A stretch of DNA of 64,000 bases from contig NC_065921.1 in assembly GCF_024586455.1 (NCBI RefSeq), positions 29,819,135-29,883,134 of the forward strand, read 5' to 3'. Each line of letters starts with the position of its first letter. The first letter of the stretch is position 1. Made by a program: the position numbers and the translations under genes. The stretch is from Bactrocera neohumeralis (taxonomy: Eukaryota > Arthropoda > Insecta > Diptera > Tephritidae). Positions 10,795-21,299 of this stretch are shown here, piece after piece. Below the pieces are notes generated by a model that did no database searches, had not been told where the DNA came from, and worked only from the letters and a program-made list of their open reading frames with translations.

Positions 10795-11410
10795 TGTGCT
10801 TGTTAAGAATTTAATTTCGGCCTCTTTTCACGAATAGCTTCGCACAAACGGCGCATAATTGTCAATTAGTATTCCTTGTTGACAGTTTTTCCGATCGTAA
10901 GGAATTCGGAGTGCACCGCACATCGATAATCGAAGAAACTGTCAAAACAACCTTGCTTTTTGATCTGCTTTGACGTGGTTTTTTCGGCTCCGGCTCACCT
11001 TTGCCACGACATTCGTCTAATTGATCGTCTGTTTCCGGGTCGTAAGCATATATCTAAGACTTATCGCCAGTAATAATACGTTTTCTGATATTCTGGTAGT
11101 CAAAAATTCTGGTTTTACGGACGTTAACACGCCTCTGTTTTTCGAAAAAATTTAGTGATTTTGGAACCAATCGTGGTTTCACTTTGCTTAGGCCCAAACA
11201 ATCTTTCAAAATGGTTTTTACTGATCCTTCCGATATTCCAACCATAGCAGTAAGATCTCTCATTGTTAATTGTCGTTGTTAGTTTACGTCGATGGCCGTC
11301 CTGGATGATGAAAAATGATTTCACTTTAGCTAGACTAAATTTTTGAATTTCATGTCATGTCGCAACTGTTGCATCTACTATGCCTTGGTTAGCATCCTTT
11401 ACAGAAGATA
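10795..11410 (-). mobile_element. Mariner fragment (10.8-11.4 kb)
   Basis: Minus-strand relic of a mariner different from its neighbours. It shows S-G-R-P-S-T-like remains (about 11300), L-T-M-R-D-L-T-A-M-V-G-I-S (about 11260), V-K-P-R-L-V-P-K-S-L-N-F-F-E-K-Q-R-R-V (about 11150), a truncated I-I-T-G-D-K-S where the first catalytic motif T-G-D-E-T is expected (about 11060), then Y-A-Y-D-P-E-T-D-D-Q and K-P-R-Q-S-R-S-K (about 10960-11050). It stops near 10800, before the second and third catalytic aspartates. Several frameshifts; no terminal repeat found; inactive. Confidence 0.7.
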
Positions 11411-12809
11411 GTTTATTTTTGCTGTTTTGAAAAAAAAATTCTTCTACAACAACAATAAGAGACAGAGCGACTGATACTTTGATAGCGTATCTACGCGTTT
11501 ATTTACCTGAACATTAATGTACTTGTTCATTATCCTGTTGCATTTGCGTTGTGTTTGCATTGCGTCACGTGCCCTGGCAACGTGTCTGCTGTCGTAGGTA
11601 ATTCAATATGCCTGCCAGTTTCACCAAAGTCTTCGTCTTCTGCCTCAGCGCACTTCAATCGCAGGTCACTGGCTCACATGCTGGATCTGCACGTCCCTTA
11701 GCCCCACACCCGTCTAATTAGGTGTATGTATGTATTTGAACAGCTTCGCTAAATTATATGTGAGTGTGTCTGTTGCAGTTCATCATCCTGTCGATTCTTC
11801 GCCTTCTATCTGCTGTCTTGAAAAGCGAAGCTTTCTGTCAATTTCTTCAATGAAATGCTCGCTTTTCGTGCTGTTGCATTAAACGCATCTGGATTTTTCA
11901 TTGTATGTATTTCTTCCAATTTATGACTCTCAGCGGGTACATCGTTCAGTTAGAGAGCGACACGTGATGAAATGTTATCATTTTAGCCAAACGATTGATT
12001 ACGAAGGCTTCGGTTTTCAGGTGATAACACGACTGAAAGAATTAAGTAAGTATTGAAGGGATTAGTGTCATGAAAAGAGTTTTGGTTGAAGATAAGAAGT
12101 GGGGGCTGCCAAAAGCAATAAATAAATACATTGTATTTTAGATTTGTTATTTATATTCACGCCAATCCTAAATGTAGGCAACATTTTCTATAAAATGTAA
12201 GTCAGTGTCTACATTTAGGCAAATTTGTCATGAATTAGACTATTCTAGGATATAAGGGCTCGTTTTAGGGACAACTTGTTGATGGTTTTGTAAAGTTGAC
12301 TAAGATTCTTTATAGATTTTAAGAGATAGTTTAAGAGAATTTTTCAATCAACTAAGACATCTCAATTTAGTCAATTAACATTCGTCTACAATAATTCAAA
12401 TAGTCTAAAAATCTTATTGTACTCAAATCACACAAAACTTGAGTACTTTTGGGAAAATAAGGCACTTGATACATTTACCTTAATATAAAGTATCTTTTTT
12501 GTTTAATAGACCATCGTGGCATAGTTCGAACTACGGTGGGTAAGAAATTAAGATTTGCTTGAAGTCTTGAAATCAAATATGACTTACACATTGAGTCAAA
12601 AAACTCTACATTTCCATTAAAATTAGTAGAATTAGTAATAAAAACTTAAAGTTATCCCAATCATCGACTCTTAATCCAAAGTTCATAAGCTGACAATTGA
12701 TTCTAGTCAGACTTCCTCTCCAAGAGAATGACATTTTGGAAAGCTCTCTCACTTCGACTGCTTCCCTGAAAACTTGAACCACTTGAACCGTCGCGAAGCC
12801 TACTCCTAA
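11411..12809. other. Gene-free stretch
   Basis: No gene recognised. Holds a nested hairpin at 12167-12219 (listed separately). The long minus-strand frame at 12606-12992 overlaps an RNase H relic on the other strand and is not credited. Confidence 0.5.
12167..12219. repeat. Nested perfect hairpin
   Basis: CCTAAATGTAG at 12167-12177 is an exact inverted repeat of CTACATTTAGG at 12209-12219. Between them lies a second perfect stem, ACATTTT/AAAATGT, with a 4-nt loop (12181-12198). No function is known. Confidence 0.6.
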
Positions 12810-13105
12810 TGGCTTTTTAACAGATGACTCAAAGGGAAGGTTGTAGGACTGCCAGACCAATGTGGTGTATTTTAAGCAGAAGTTGCAGCCATCAAAGTAA
12901 TCGCAGATAGGCTTCTCCGAAGTGCGGCTTCTTTTGGGACCGGCCTTAAGCTCGCTGACAGTGAGCTCAAAGCTAGCCAAGGTGTGCATCATCTTACTAG
13001 CGGTAGCAGCAAGCTGTTTCCATATTAAACTTACCGGCGTGCCTGGTCACAGTGAAATCGTTTGAAACTCTAAAGCCGATGAGCTTGCAAGAAAGGATCC
13101 TTATA
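12810..13105 (+). pseudogene. LINE type 2 RNase H domain fragment (12.9 kb)
   Basis: Plus strand, about 95 codons of an RNase H domain from the RNase H-bearing LINE type. F-T-D-D-S-K (normally F-T-D-G-S-K, the first catalytic aspartate) is near 12820, followed by S-S-L-T-V-S-S-K-L-A-K (about 12950), L-T-G-V-P-G-H-S-E-I-V (about 13040) and S-K-A-D-E-L-A-R-K-G-S (about 13070), which closes the domain. Two stops and a frameshift interrupt it. The zinc-knuckle C-terminus normally downstream is absent. Confidence 0.7.
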
Positions 13106-13364
13106 ATCAAATTTCATCAGGATGGGAAGGAGAAAGGGTTTCCCTATTTTCATGATGAACCTGTTAAAATTATTAAACATCATATTCATCTTATTGAACT
13201 CTACATTAAAATTTAATGTGGAAGATTCAAATTTCCTCCTCAAGACGTTCCATTCGAGTTTTAGTGTTCTTATTTGAATTCTTCTAATCTCCTTTGGTCT
13301 CGTCTTAACTTCTAAACTTTTTCTTACCACTCAACTAAAACTCTTCTCAATCCATTGGACGTTT

Positions 13365-14165
13365 CTTCGATTTACCATCACCCATCTTGAGACTAGGCTT
13401 TTATTATAGGATAATATTCTACCGAATCCAGCACGGAGTATAGAAAATATAGCAACCGTAGCTGAGAGGGTACACGAAGACCGTGAAAGGTCGATTTGGC
13501 GCCATCCGCAGCACCTCGGACTGACGTATGGAATGACTAGGAACAATTTACGTCGAGCTCTATAAATTGAAAGCGTATAAAATACAGCTTGTGCAAGAAC
13601 TGAAGCCGCTCGACCTTTCCAATTTTTCTTTCTGGTTCAATGGGTATGTAAACAAGCAAATTTGCCCTATTTGGTACGAAGAGCAACCCGAAGATATTCT
13701 AGTGGTGCCATGTGTGGTTTGTGGGCCGGTGAAATCATCGGTCCATATTTCTTCAAAAATTATGCTGAGAACGTAACCGTCAATAGTGACCGTTATCGCG
13801 CAATGATAACCGACTATTTGATACCTGAAATTGAAGCTTGTGATCTCGGCGACATTTGACTTTTACAATACGGCGCCAGTTCCAACACATCACATTAATT
13901 AACGGATTTATTGAGAACACTTCGGTGAGCAGATAATTTCACGTTTTGGACCAGTCGATTGGCCGCCAAGATCATGTAATATCACAATGATGTTAAGCCT
14001 AAGTCTAAGTGGACAATCCCGCTTCGATTCAGGCCTTGGAGCAAAACATCACGCGTGTCATACGCCAGTTACCAGTCGAAATGCGCGAACGAGTCATGAA
14101 AATTGAACTCAACGGATGGACCATTTGAGACGTAGCCGTGGACAACATTTCATGATTTCATTTCC
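13365..14165 (+). mobile_element. Rosa-like DD41D mariner, copy F (defective)
   Basis: Plus-strand fragment of the rosa-like family. It opens with V-A-E-R-V-H-E-D-R-E (about 13455) from the helix-turn-helix region, then K-A-Y-K-I-Q-L-V-Q-E-L-K-P-L-D-L (13570), W-F-N-G-Y-V-N-K-Q (about 13635), and A-E-N-V-T-V-N-S-D-R-Y-R-A-M-I-T-D-Y-L-I-P (about 13765-13825). The second catalytic motif is changed from Q-Q-D-G-A to L-Q-Y-G-A, losing the aspartate, and the W-G-Y-V-K segment is mangled. Neither terminal repeat is present. Confidence 0.75.
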
Positions 14166-15324
14166 TACAGGGTATCTTCGATTCAAATACATATACGTAC
14201 TTAGTATATTTATTAATATGCGTTGCCATAGAATCGCACGAAATTACCATTACACCTCGAACCTCCGGCGATCGTCGCCATTATTACCAGCTTCCCATTG
14301 CGTGTGCGTTTTTATTTATTCGAACAATTTAATTTTAGCACATTGGAAACATCAATATGAGTCGCTTTATTTCACTTTACTTCTTAAATTCTTCGACTAC
14401 TGCTGCTCATGGTGCTTCTTCTTCCTCTTCTTCTGCTGCTTGTTCTTGCGGTTCATGCGGAATTCACTTAGGAGTTATTTATAATTTTGCTGAGCAAAGC
14501 ATCAGCTAGCCAAAAAGAAATCTGTTTATTATCAAAATCCTGCATGTGGGGGTGTACACTGAGCTAATGAATGCCGTGGATCTCTATTAATATCAAAGTG
14601 GTGAAAGTGCAAATAACAAAAAAAAAACATTGTATTTGTTTCATGAGCTAAGTCCTGACGCGATGGTCAAATTGTAAACTTTAAAGGAACGCATTCCCAA
14701 ACTGTTTTAACTTGTCTTCATTTTTGAGCCCGAACGCATTTTCTTTGTCTAAGCTGTGCGAGTTTCAGCGAACTGAAATTGTAATGTCTACCGATTTGTG
14801 ATTTGAACGATTTGGTATACTCTGAGATCCTCACAACTAGAGTCAATCAACACCATCTGAATTTTACGATACTAAAATTGAGTTCGACGATCGACAGAGC
14901 TTTACTAATACTAAGATTGATTTCGACCATCCACAGCGAGAGTATAATATTAAGTTTGCGAGCCACAATAAGTCCAGCCTATGTTTATCTATGGTTTGCA
15001 GGTCTTGTACCGTTGCGACTCCTTACCTATCGCCATACGTAGCAAAAATCTTTTGGATTGTTGAACTAATTATTCTGGTGCCCGGTTTTGAACTATTTGA
15101 AACGTCAAATAGCAGAGAAATGCATTTGTTTCAATCGCAGAAACCAACACGGTCTCGTTGAAACCTCGCTTGAATTCGAGGCAGATTCCAAGGCGACAGT
15201 TGGGCGAGGTTGTCACTGTAATGTGTGGCAAAGGCATTTTTGGGTTGCTGTTCTAAATATGCAGTTGGGCCATTTACATCTTTTCATTGACTTGAAACTC
15301 CGAAGCGTGGACGACTTAAGGTGT
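14166..15324. other. Gene-free stretch
   Basis: No gene recognised. A pair of diverged units of about 40 bp sits at 14858-14945. The 102-codon frame at 15088-15396 has no visible family motif and runs into a tandem array. Confidence 0.45.
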
Positions 15325-15815
15325 TTAACCAAGTCCGCTGGTTTTGATATGCCTGCGGGTCTCCATTCGACTCTGGCTACCTTACCTGGACCATAAGCGC
15401 CTTCAGAATTTGAAGTCCATATAGTGTTCTCTGAGTCAGTTTAGATAAGCCTGTGGTTCTCTATTTCTAGTCGACTCTGACTATCGTACCTGGACCATAA
15501 TCGCCTTCAGAATTTGAAGTCCATATGGTGTTCTCTGAGTCAGTTTAGATAAGCCTGTAGGTCTCTAGTCGACTCTGACTATCTTACCTGGACCATAATC
15601 GCCTTCAGAACTTGAAGTCCACTTGGTGTTTTCTGACTCAGTTTTGATATGCCTGCGGGTCTCTAGTCGACTCTGACTATCTTACCTGGACCATAATCGC
15701 CTTCAGAATTTGAAGTCCACTTAGTGTCCTCTGACTCAGTTTTGATATGCCTGTGGGTCTAGTCGACTCTGACTATATTACCTGGACCATAATCGGCTTC
15801 AGAACTTAAAATCCA
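15325..15815. repeat. 98-bp tandem array, about five units
   Basis: The motif ACCTGGACCATAA or a close variant begins at 15384, 15488, 15586, 15684 and 15780, giving intervals of 104, 98, 98 and 96 bp. Units share TAGTCGACTCTGACTAT, GCCTTCAGAA and TCTGAGTCAGTTT, the last two differing slightly between units. The array is not coding and does not match any transposon recognised here. Confidence 0.85.
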
Positions 15816-16289
15816 TTTTCAAATTTAATAAAATTCTGCAATGAAACCAATGCAGCCGAGACGGAGGTCGAATCGATGACTACTTATTTGTCCTCCAGGA
15901 CTTTCCGCCCTCAGGGATGATCTTTATTACAATTCTCTCTTCAGCCGAAATTAATCCGATTTTATTGGATGTAGAGCTAATATTTCGTTGGCCTATACTT
16001 GAAAGACGTTACAAATCCCAAAATAATTAATCACTTTTGCTCCTTTATCTACCCTTCCTAAAGAGATGCCAGAGAGTTCCCTTCAGCTAGTGCTTTCTAC
16101 GAATCTTCGGTGCTACACGCAAACAAACAAGCTTTGGCATAAGATTTCTTTTCATTGTTCCTTCGCTATCACCGCCACCCCAAACGTGCAATGCCAGACT
16201 TCATTGCTTTCTCAATTTATAAATATTGTACTATATTTACCAATTTATTTTGAGCATACTCGTATAACGGCATTGCGTATACAAGTGCT

Positions 16290-16584
16290 GCCGGCAAAAA
16301 CGGCAACGGCAATTTTTGTTGCCTGCACTGAGTGCCAGAGTGGCCGTACGACCGTGCGTCCGACACGATCAGTTAGCGGAATCGCAGGAAGCGCATAAAT
16401 CACATTCGTACGTGTGTACGAGATGCCTGTCGGTTTTCGGTCGGTTAAATTCGAAATCAACGAAGCGTGGAGTGCAGCGCGAACCTGTAGCAGAGAAGTG
16501 CGACTTTGTGGTGTGCGGGTGGTTGGCGATCGGTCGATCGCGATTTTTAGTGTTTGTGTGAAACTAATTAGCAATATTTTATAG
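16290..16584 (+). other. GC-richer island, candidate untranslated exon or promoter
   Basis: About 300 bp of noticeably GC-richer sequence with CpGs in an AT-rich setting. A TCAGTT initiator-like motif lies at 16368-16373 and an AG|GTATGA donor-like site at 16582-16589. This pattern fits a first exon of a host gene, but open frames across it (16245-16574 minus, 16316-16561 plus) lack recognisable domains. Speculative. Confidence 0.25.
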
Positions 16585-16640
16585 GTATGATCATTTCGAA
16601 TAATAACAACTTATTAAATAATATAATAATTAATATAATC

Positions 16641-16668
16641 GTGATCGTGATCGCGATCGCGATCGCGC
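16641..16668. repeat. GATCGC/GATCGT hexanucleotide microsatellite
   Basis: Four to five units of a hexamer (GTGATC then GCGATC). Confidence 0.8.
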
Positions 16669-17061
16669 TTACAAAACGTTCGGTTTTATTATGTCGTGGC
16701 AATTTATTATTTTTTCGTCAAATTAGTTCAGTGCTACGAGCAGTTTCTGCCATTGTGTTTTCAATAAGCGTCCTAAATATAACTCAGCGCTGTTCCAATA
16801 TAAATACAACACATATTTACAATACAATATCATACAGCAGTTGGCCATATGTTGTTGGGGGATGTGTAGGCTATTTCTGTAATTATTGCTGTTATTATAA
16901 CGGGAATGTCGGAGAAACGAATTCAGTCTAAAATCTGCTAAAATTGTTATTTGTGAAAGAGAGTATATGGAAGACTATAACTCGTTTGAGTTGACATCTT
17001 ACAGCTCGTTGAAAGAACAATGCTAACAGTACTTTTCCAAAGCAAAAAAAAAAAAAAAAAC

Positions 17062-17311
17062 ATAGGTTAGGTTAGTCTGGTAGGGGAAATGAGCTACCCA
17101 TACACCAGTTTTAGTTCTTTGCGTTACCAGATTGAGTTCAGTTACTAGATCCATGAGGAGTATTCACCACTTATTATGCCTGTGCTTGACGCGAATTTCA
17201 ACAGACTCTGTGGCCTCACTATCGATACCTCTTCCAGTGTATCGTACCGTGGGCACCCCAGATGCTAACAGCGTAGTCTTGCAAATGCGGGACAAGTGCA
17301 TAAGAGCTGCT
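17062..17311 (-). mobile_element. LINE type 2 3' end with TTAGG-like tail (17 kb)
   Basis: Minus-strand 3' end of an RNase H-type LINE. E-Q-L-L-C-T-C-P-A-F-A-R-L-R-C (about 17290) is the second half of the C-terminal zinc knuckle and is followed by H-L-G-C-P-R-Y-D-T-L-E-E-V-S-I. The element ends at 17062-17075, where the plus strand reads TAGGTTAGGTTAG next to an A-run of about 18. The same pentamer tail is found on related copies at 42.0 and 55.1 kb. At 17311 the LINE is cut by rosa-like copy B. Dead remnant. Confidence 0.7.
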
Positions 17312-17945
17312 CCATGTTTTCCCTCATCATTCGAAAGAATAATCTTTGGCATTCCTTTTTTGAAGATTATCTCTTTCAAATGGTGCCCGCGGCTACGTCT
17401 CAGATGGTCCATCCGTTGAATCCAATTTTCGATGACTCGTTGCAGCATTTCGACTGGTAATTGGCGAATGTCACGCATGATTTTTTGCACCTAGGTCTGA
17501 ATCGAAGTGGAATTGTCCGCAAATACTTTAGATTTTACATATCCCCACAGGAAAAAGTCTAACGGAGTGATATCATATGATCTTGGTGGCCAATCAACCG
17601 GCTCAAAACGTGAAATTATCTGTTCTCTCAACAAATCCATTGATTGATGAGATGTGTGGGATGTGGCGCCGTCTTGTTGAAACCAAATGTCGCCGAGATC
17701 AATAGCTTCAATTTCAGGCATCAAATAGTTGGTTATCATGACGCGATACCGGCATCTTTTAAAGAAATATGAACCGATGATTCCAACAGCCCACAAACCA
17801 CACCCAACCCTTGTTTTTTTCTATATGAAATGGCAGCTCTTGAAACTCTTCAGGTAGATTTTCATCCCAAATGCCGTAATTTTGCTTGTTTACATATCCA
17901 TTGAGTCAGAAATGGATCTCATCGCGGAAAAAAATTTGTTCGAAA
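17312..17945 (-). mobile_element. Rosa-like DD41D mariner, copy B (defective)
   Basis: Minus strand, the catalytic half only. The first aspartate motif survives as R-D-E-I-H-F near 17920, the second as W-F-Q-Q-D-G-A-T-S-H-T (about 17690) and the third as P-L-D-F-F-L-W-G-Y-V-K-S-K (about 17560). An in-frame 4-codon loss (H-F-G-E missing after L-L-R-E) shortens the second spacing from 41 to 37 residues. A 101-codon open frame (17491-17796) and a 108-codon frame (17164-17490) cover the C-terminus, R-V-I-E-N-W-I-Q-R-M-D-H-L-R-R-S-R-G-H. The DNA-binding half and both ends are missing. Confidence 0.8.
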
Positions 17946-18434
17946 ATTGTTCGATTATTCCAAGAATACTAAGGATTTAGAAGAGGAAGTTGCAGTTGTT
18001 GGTCGGAGCATTATATGAAAGTTCCCTTAGTGGTTTCTCATAGTCCATAGCCACTTGGAAAGAAAAAGAAAATAAAATATAATACAATAATAGATTAGGA
18101 ATAAGCTGGCCTTTAGCTTTACCTTTTTAGTGGCTCCGGGCGTCTGACAGCCACAGTTTTGTGTAAGTAGAGAGATAGTAATGGAGAGAATTTGAAGGTC
18201 TTACATTAGGCAAATTGGCGTTGTGCAACTAATAATGTTGCAGACCGCCTTGAAAGTTCTTGATATTTGAATAGAAGAGTATTTTATAGGAAAAATATTA
18301 CCGTTCGATTTTTTAATGTCATTCTTTAAGAAGACAGTGTCTAATAGTAAATATTAAGCTCCGAGAAAAAAATCCGTTGAATCTGTATTTCAATACAGCC
18401 TTGTGGAGCCATGTGTAGAAGTTGACGCAAGTGA
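17946..18434. other. Gene-free stretch
   Basis: No recognisable gene or repeat. Confidence 0.4.
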
Positions 18435-18680
18435 GTAAAGTTCTTTGAGCACCATTCACTCGGGAGTGGCCAGAAACGATTCTTTTACATATGTCACAAG
18501 CAGCTCACGACTTCTGGATTTAGACCAAGATCCGCTAGGTAGCCGAAAGAGCATTCGTTTGAAGGCGAGCTAAAGCGAGAAGGCGAATCTTCCCTCCCGA
18601 GGGTTGTGCCTGGGTTTGGGACCCGCCACGTACAAAACTCTCCCAACGAAATGATCAAAACTGTATTTCAATACTTGTGC
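18435..18680 (-). repeat. Dispersed repeat R3, copy 1
   Basis: Reverse-complement copy of a repeat also found at 20.9-21.3 and 25.4-25.7 kb. Shared blocks include GTCCCAAACCCA, TTCGCCTTCTC(A/G)CTTTAGCTCGCC, GTGAGCTG and CTCCC(A/G)AGTGAATGG. Copies 1 and 2 share the longest stretch. No terminal repeats identified. Confidence 0.7.
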
Positions 18681-19289
18681 AATAATCGGCGCTTTCTAAA
18701 GCCGTTTTGGGCTTATTTAAAAAATGCTAGGTGTCGGTAAGGATCGGAAGTAATCGTGTGGTCTTCGTTCACTTGAGTAAAATACCTGTATACGAAACTT
18801 TTGTTCAACGCGAATTTGTCTGTAAAAGAAATTTAGAGTTTAGTACTAATGGAACTGAGCGCTTCATACTTACTTGTAGGAATTACTCTCTCGAGCTTGT
18901 GACTAGCTGAGAATCGAATCTTGGAACCACGCTTCTTCAATAAAACCTTCATTATACGCGCTTCCGTTTCCTTTCAATTGTATGCCTCATTTAATACTGC
19001 AGGCCAAGAGCTTATATTTTTACAACAACTTTCTGGTTCATAATTTTTTGTATACATTGGCCATTTCTCCTCACCGCTAGCGATATAATTAGACATGCTG
19101 TGGTTTCGTCTTCAAAGATATTGGCTAGTTAGTACAAGTGTCTATATTCAGGTGATCTTAGACATGATCTGGTTGGTATTTATTTTGGGGTTACCTCTAA
19201 AATTAAAAACGAAATGGCTGCTAAGCGATCACAACAAACGGACATCGCTTTATTGTTGTTGTTGCTAGCTGTTTGCTGGCAACAATAAA
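18681..19289. other. Gene-free stretch
   Basis: No gene recognised. Confidence 0.4.
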
Positions 19290-20531
19290 TACGAGTATAG
19301 CACGGCAATAAATAGAAGACGAAGAGGCAGAACCAAAAGATGCCGAAGAAGAAGAAGCAGCAGCAGCAATAACTGCAGAAACGGACTTTGTAGCTCTGGC
19401 AGCAACAGCTCCCGCTGCTGTAGGAGGATCAGCGCCAGTTGAGGATCGGTCTCACAACAGCACAAGCACCAAACAGTGAACACCGGCAACAGTCAGGCAA
19501 CACGCTGTGGCAACAGTCGTAGCATTGCAAGGCAGCGCGGCACGACGCGTTCGATCGACTGGCGGTACGCTGTGTGTTGGCGCGGCGGATCGTGAGCGCG
19601 CGACTGTGTTGGCTTTTTTTAAAATAGCTTATTCGAAAAAACGGTTTATTTATAAATTTTCACTTGATTTCCGACGATGTGCGATTTTCCCTGCTCAGTG
19701 TTCGGTGGAGAAATGTTTTCGAAACAATGCCTTTTCAATAATACTGCATGATTTCATAAAAATAACCGCTGAATATTATGCACGGTTGAATGAATCGATG
19801 GAGGGACGAATAGTCAACGCCAATATGGTTGCACCATTTGCCGCGCAGCGTTCCGCGTTTGTGTAAGGGTGTGAAGCGAGTGCGTTTTGAGTGTCAAGAT
19901 CGTGGAAAGCATAAAATAATCGCAAAAATATGTTTAAATATATATATACATATGTATATATACATAAATATATATTCTGATCTCAGTAGTTGCCTGTGAT
20001 CGACGTTGATCAGCGTCGCTGAGCGGCAAGAAAAAAGAAATTTCGAAAATCTGTTTGTTTATTTATGTAAATTTTAAAAATACCAACGAAGGACATGTGT
20101 TTCCGTCGTCGTCCGGTTTTGTGTGTGTGTTTGTGTGCGAAATGTTACTGCATGCGCGTTGCCATCTGATGCCCATGTTATCACACGGTCGCTTTAGAAA
20201 AGAAAGTAACAAATCCCCTTATCAGTGAAAGTGAGCAAACGTCCAACGGCGTTTTTCAAACGAAATTCCATTTTTTCGGCTTCGCTGAGCGCGTCAACAA
20301 ATAATCGAATAAGTGTGCGCAAAACGCGTAGTGCCGACATGGCGAAAAGTGTCAAAAAAATGCTAATGTGTGGGTGCGGCGTTGGAAAATATTTTAAGTG
20401 CGCGTTGGCGAGTGAAGAAAGCGAGAGAGCGTGAGAGCGCGACGTATGACGCGCGCTAAGTGAAAATTCAAAAATAAAATTTCCCAAAATAAGCACAAAT
20501 TTCCCGTCAAATAAAAAAAATAAATTATCCG

Positions 20532-20551
20532 TCACGTGCGCCATCTGCTGT
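20532..20551 (-). promoter_or_regulatory. CTCF-like motif 1
   Basis: Minus strand: GGACAGCAGATGGCGCACGT, containing the CAGATGGCGC core (20538-20547). First of three such cores within 137 bp. Confidence 0.4.
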
Positions 20552-20604
20552 CCTAAAAACGCAATTGGCAAGATCAATGGTGCGTTTAAAAGAATTGCAA
20601 TTGC

Positions 20605-20625
20605 TTGACAACAGATGGCGCTCTA
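20605..20625 (+). promoter_or_regulatory. CTCF-like motif 2
   Basis: Plus strand: GACAACAGATGGCGCTCTAA with the CAGATGGCGC core at 20612-20621. Confidence 0.45.
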
Positions 20626-20657
20626 ACTGTGTTAATTTGAAAATGTGTTATCATATT

Positions 20658-20678
20658 GTGTGTCCAGATGGCGCTGAG
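20658..20678 (+). promoter_or_regulatory. CTCF-like motif 3
   Basis: Plus strand: TGTGTCCAGATGGCGCTGAG with the core at 20665-20674. This has the best flanks of the three for a CTCF-type consensus. Confidence 0.45.
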
Positions 20679-20889
20679 TGTACGAATCAGTTTCGAGATT
20701 TTGTGAAAATTGTTTCAAAAATAAAAAATTATAAAAATAAATAATATTGGAAAATAATCAACGGTGTCAGCAATCATCAAGCCGTTTTGAACATAAAGGA
20801 TATGCTTGAACTGTGAGTTATTAGCATAATGTACATTAGAGCGTTTCGATTTTTATTTCCATAAAATCGCGTATGCGTGAAATGTTCTA

Positions 20890-21275
20890 CGGATCATTCT
20901 GAACAACTTTGTCTAAAACATTATGATGATTTGTTATCCTTAAAACGTTTGCAGTGGGGATCTCTCATCCGACGCTGTTTTCTTCTTTTCATTGGGAGTG
21001 TTTTTTTATGTGGCAGGTCCCAAACCCACAACTCTTGGATGGGATGTTTCGCCTTCTCACTTTAGCTCGCCTTCAGGCGGATGATTTTTGGATACCCAGA
21101 GGATACTAGGTCTAAGAGCGAAAGCCGTGAGCTGTCATATGAAAAATAATCGTTTTTGTCCACTCCCAAGTGAATGGCGTTCAGAAAACTTTCCTCACTT
21201 GTGTGAACTTCTACATATGGCTCCATTCTCCTACTTTCCCTTAGCAAAGTTCATCTTGCCGCACTTAAAGGATTT
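20890..21275 (+). repeat. Dispersed repeat R3, copy 2
   Basis: Plus-strand copy of repeat R3 (see 18.4 and 25.4 kb), containing GTCCCAAACCCA (about 21018), TTCGCCTTCTCACTTTAGCT (about 21050) and CTCCCAAGTGAATGGCGTTC (about 21163). It abuts a LINE C-terminal segment on its right. R3-like sequence also seems to precede a LINE tail near 38.55 kb, so R3 may be part of a LINE. Confidence 0.7.
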
Positions 21276-21299
21276 TATTTAGACATTGTCCAATACGAA

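Larger units (their letters stand above)
19290..20812 (+). other. Candidate promoter/first-exon island
   Basis: A 1.5-kb block that stands out: GC-richer, CpG-containing, and free of recognisable transposon sequence. It begins with GAA/CAG-rich simple sequence (19320-19370) that reads as a short acidic-then-alanine open frame, passes through CG-rich DNA (19510-19600, 20250-20460), and ends at a strong splice-donor-like GTGAGT (20813-20818). These traits fit a long untranslated first exon of a host gene oriented to the right, with the rest outside the window. I recognise no protein in it. The frames at 19507-19866 and 20225-20434 look like chance or upstream frames. Expression data would decide. 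Confidence 0.3.

Noticed and set aside
12606..12992. 128-codon minus frame
   Set aside because: Antisense to an RNase H relic of a LINE that is recognisable on the plus strand.
20194..20577. 127-codon minus frame
   Set aside because: No known domain; lies across the CpG-rich candidate exon island where stops are fewer; composition not protein-like.
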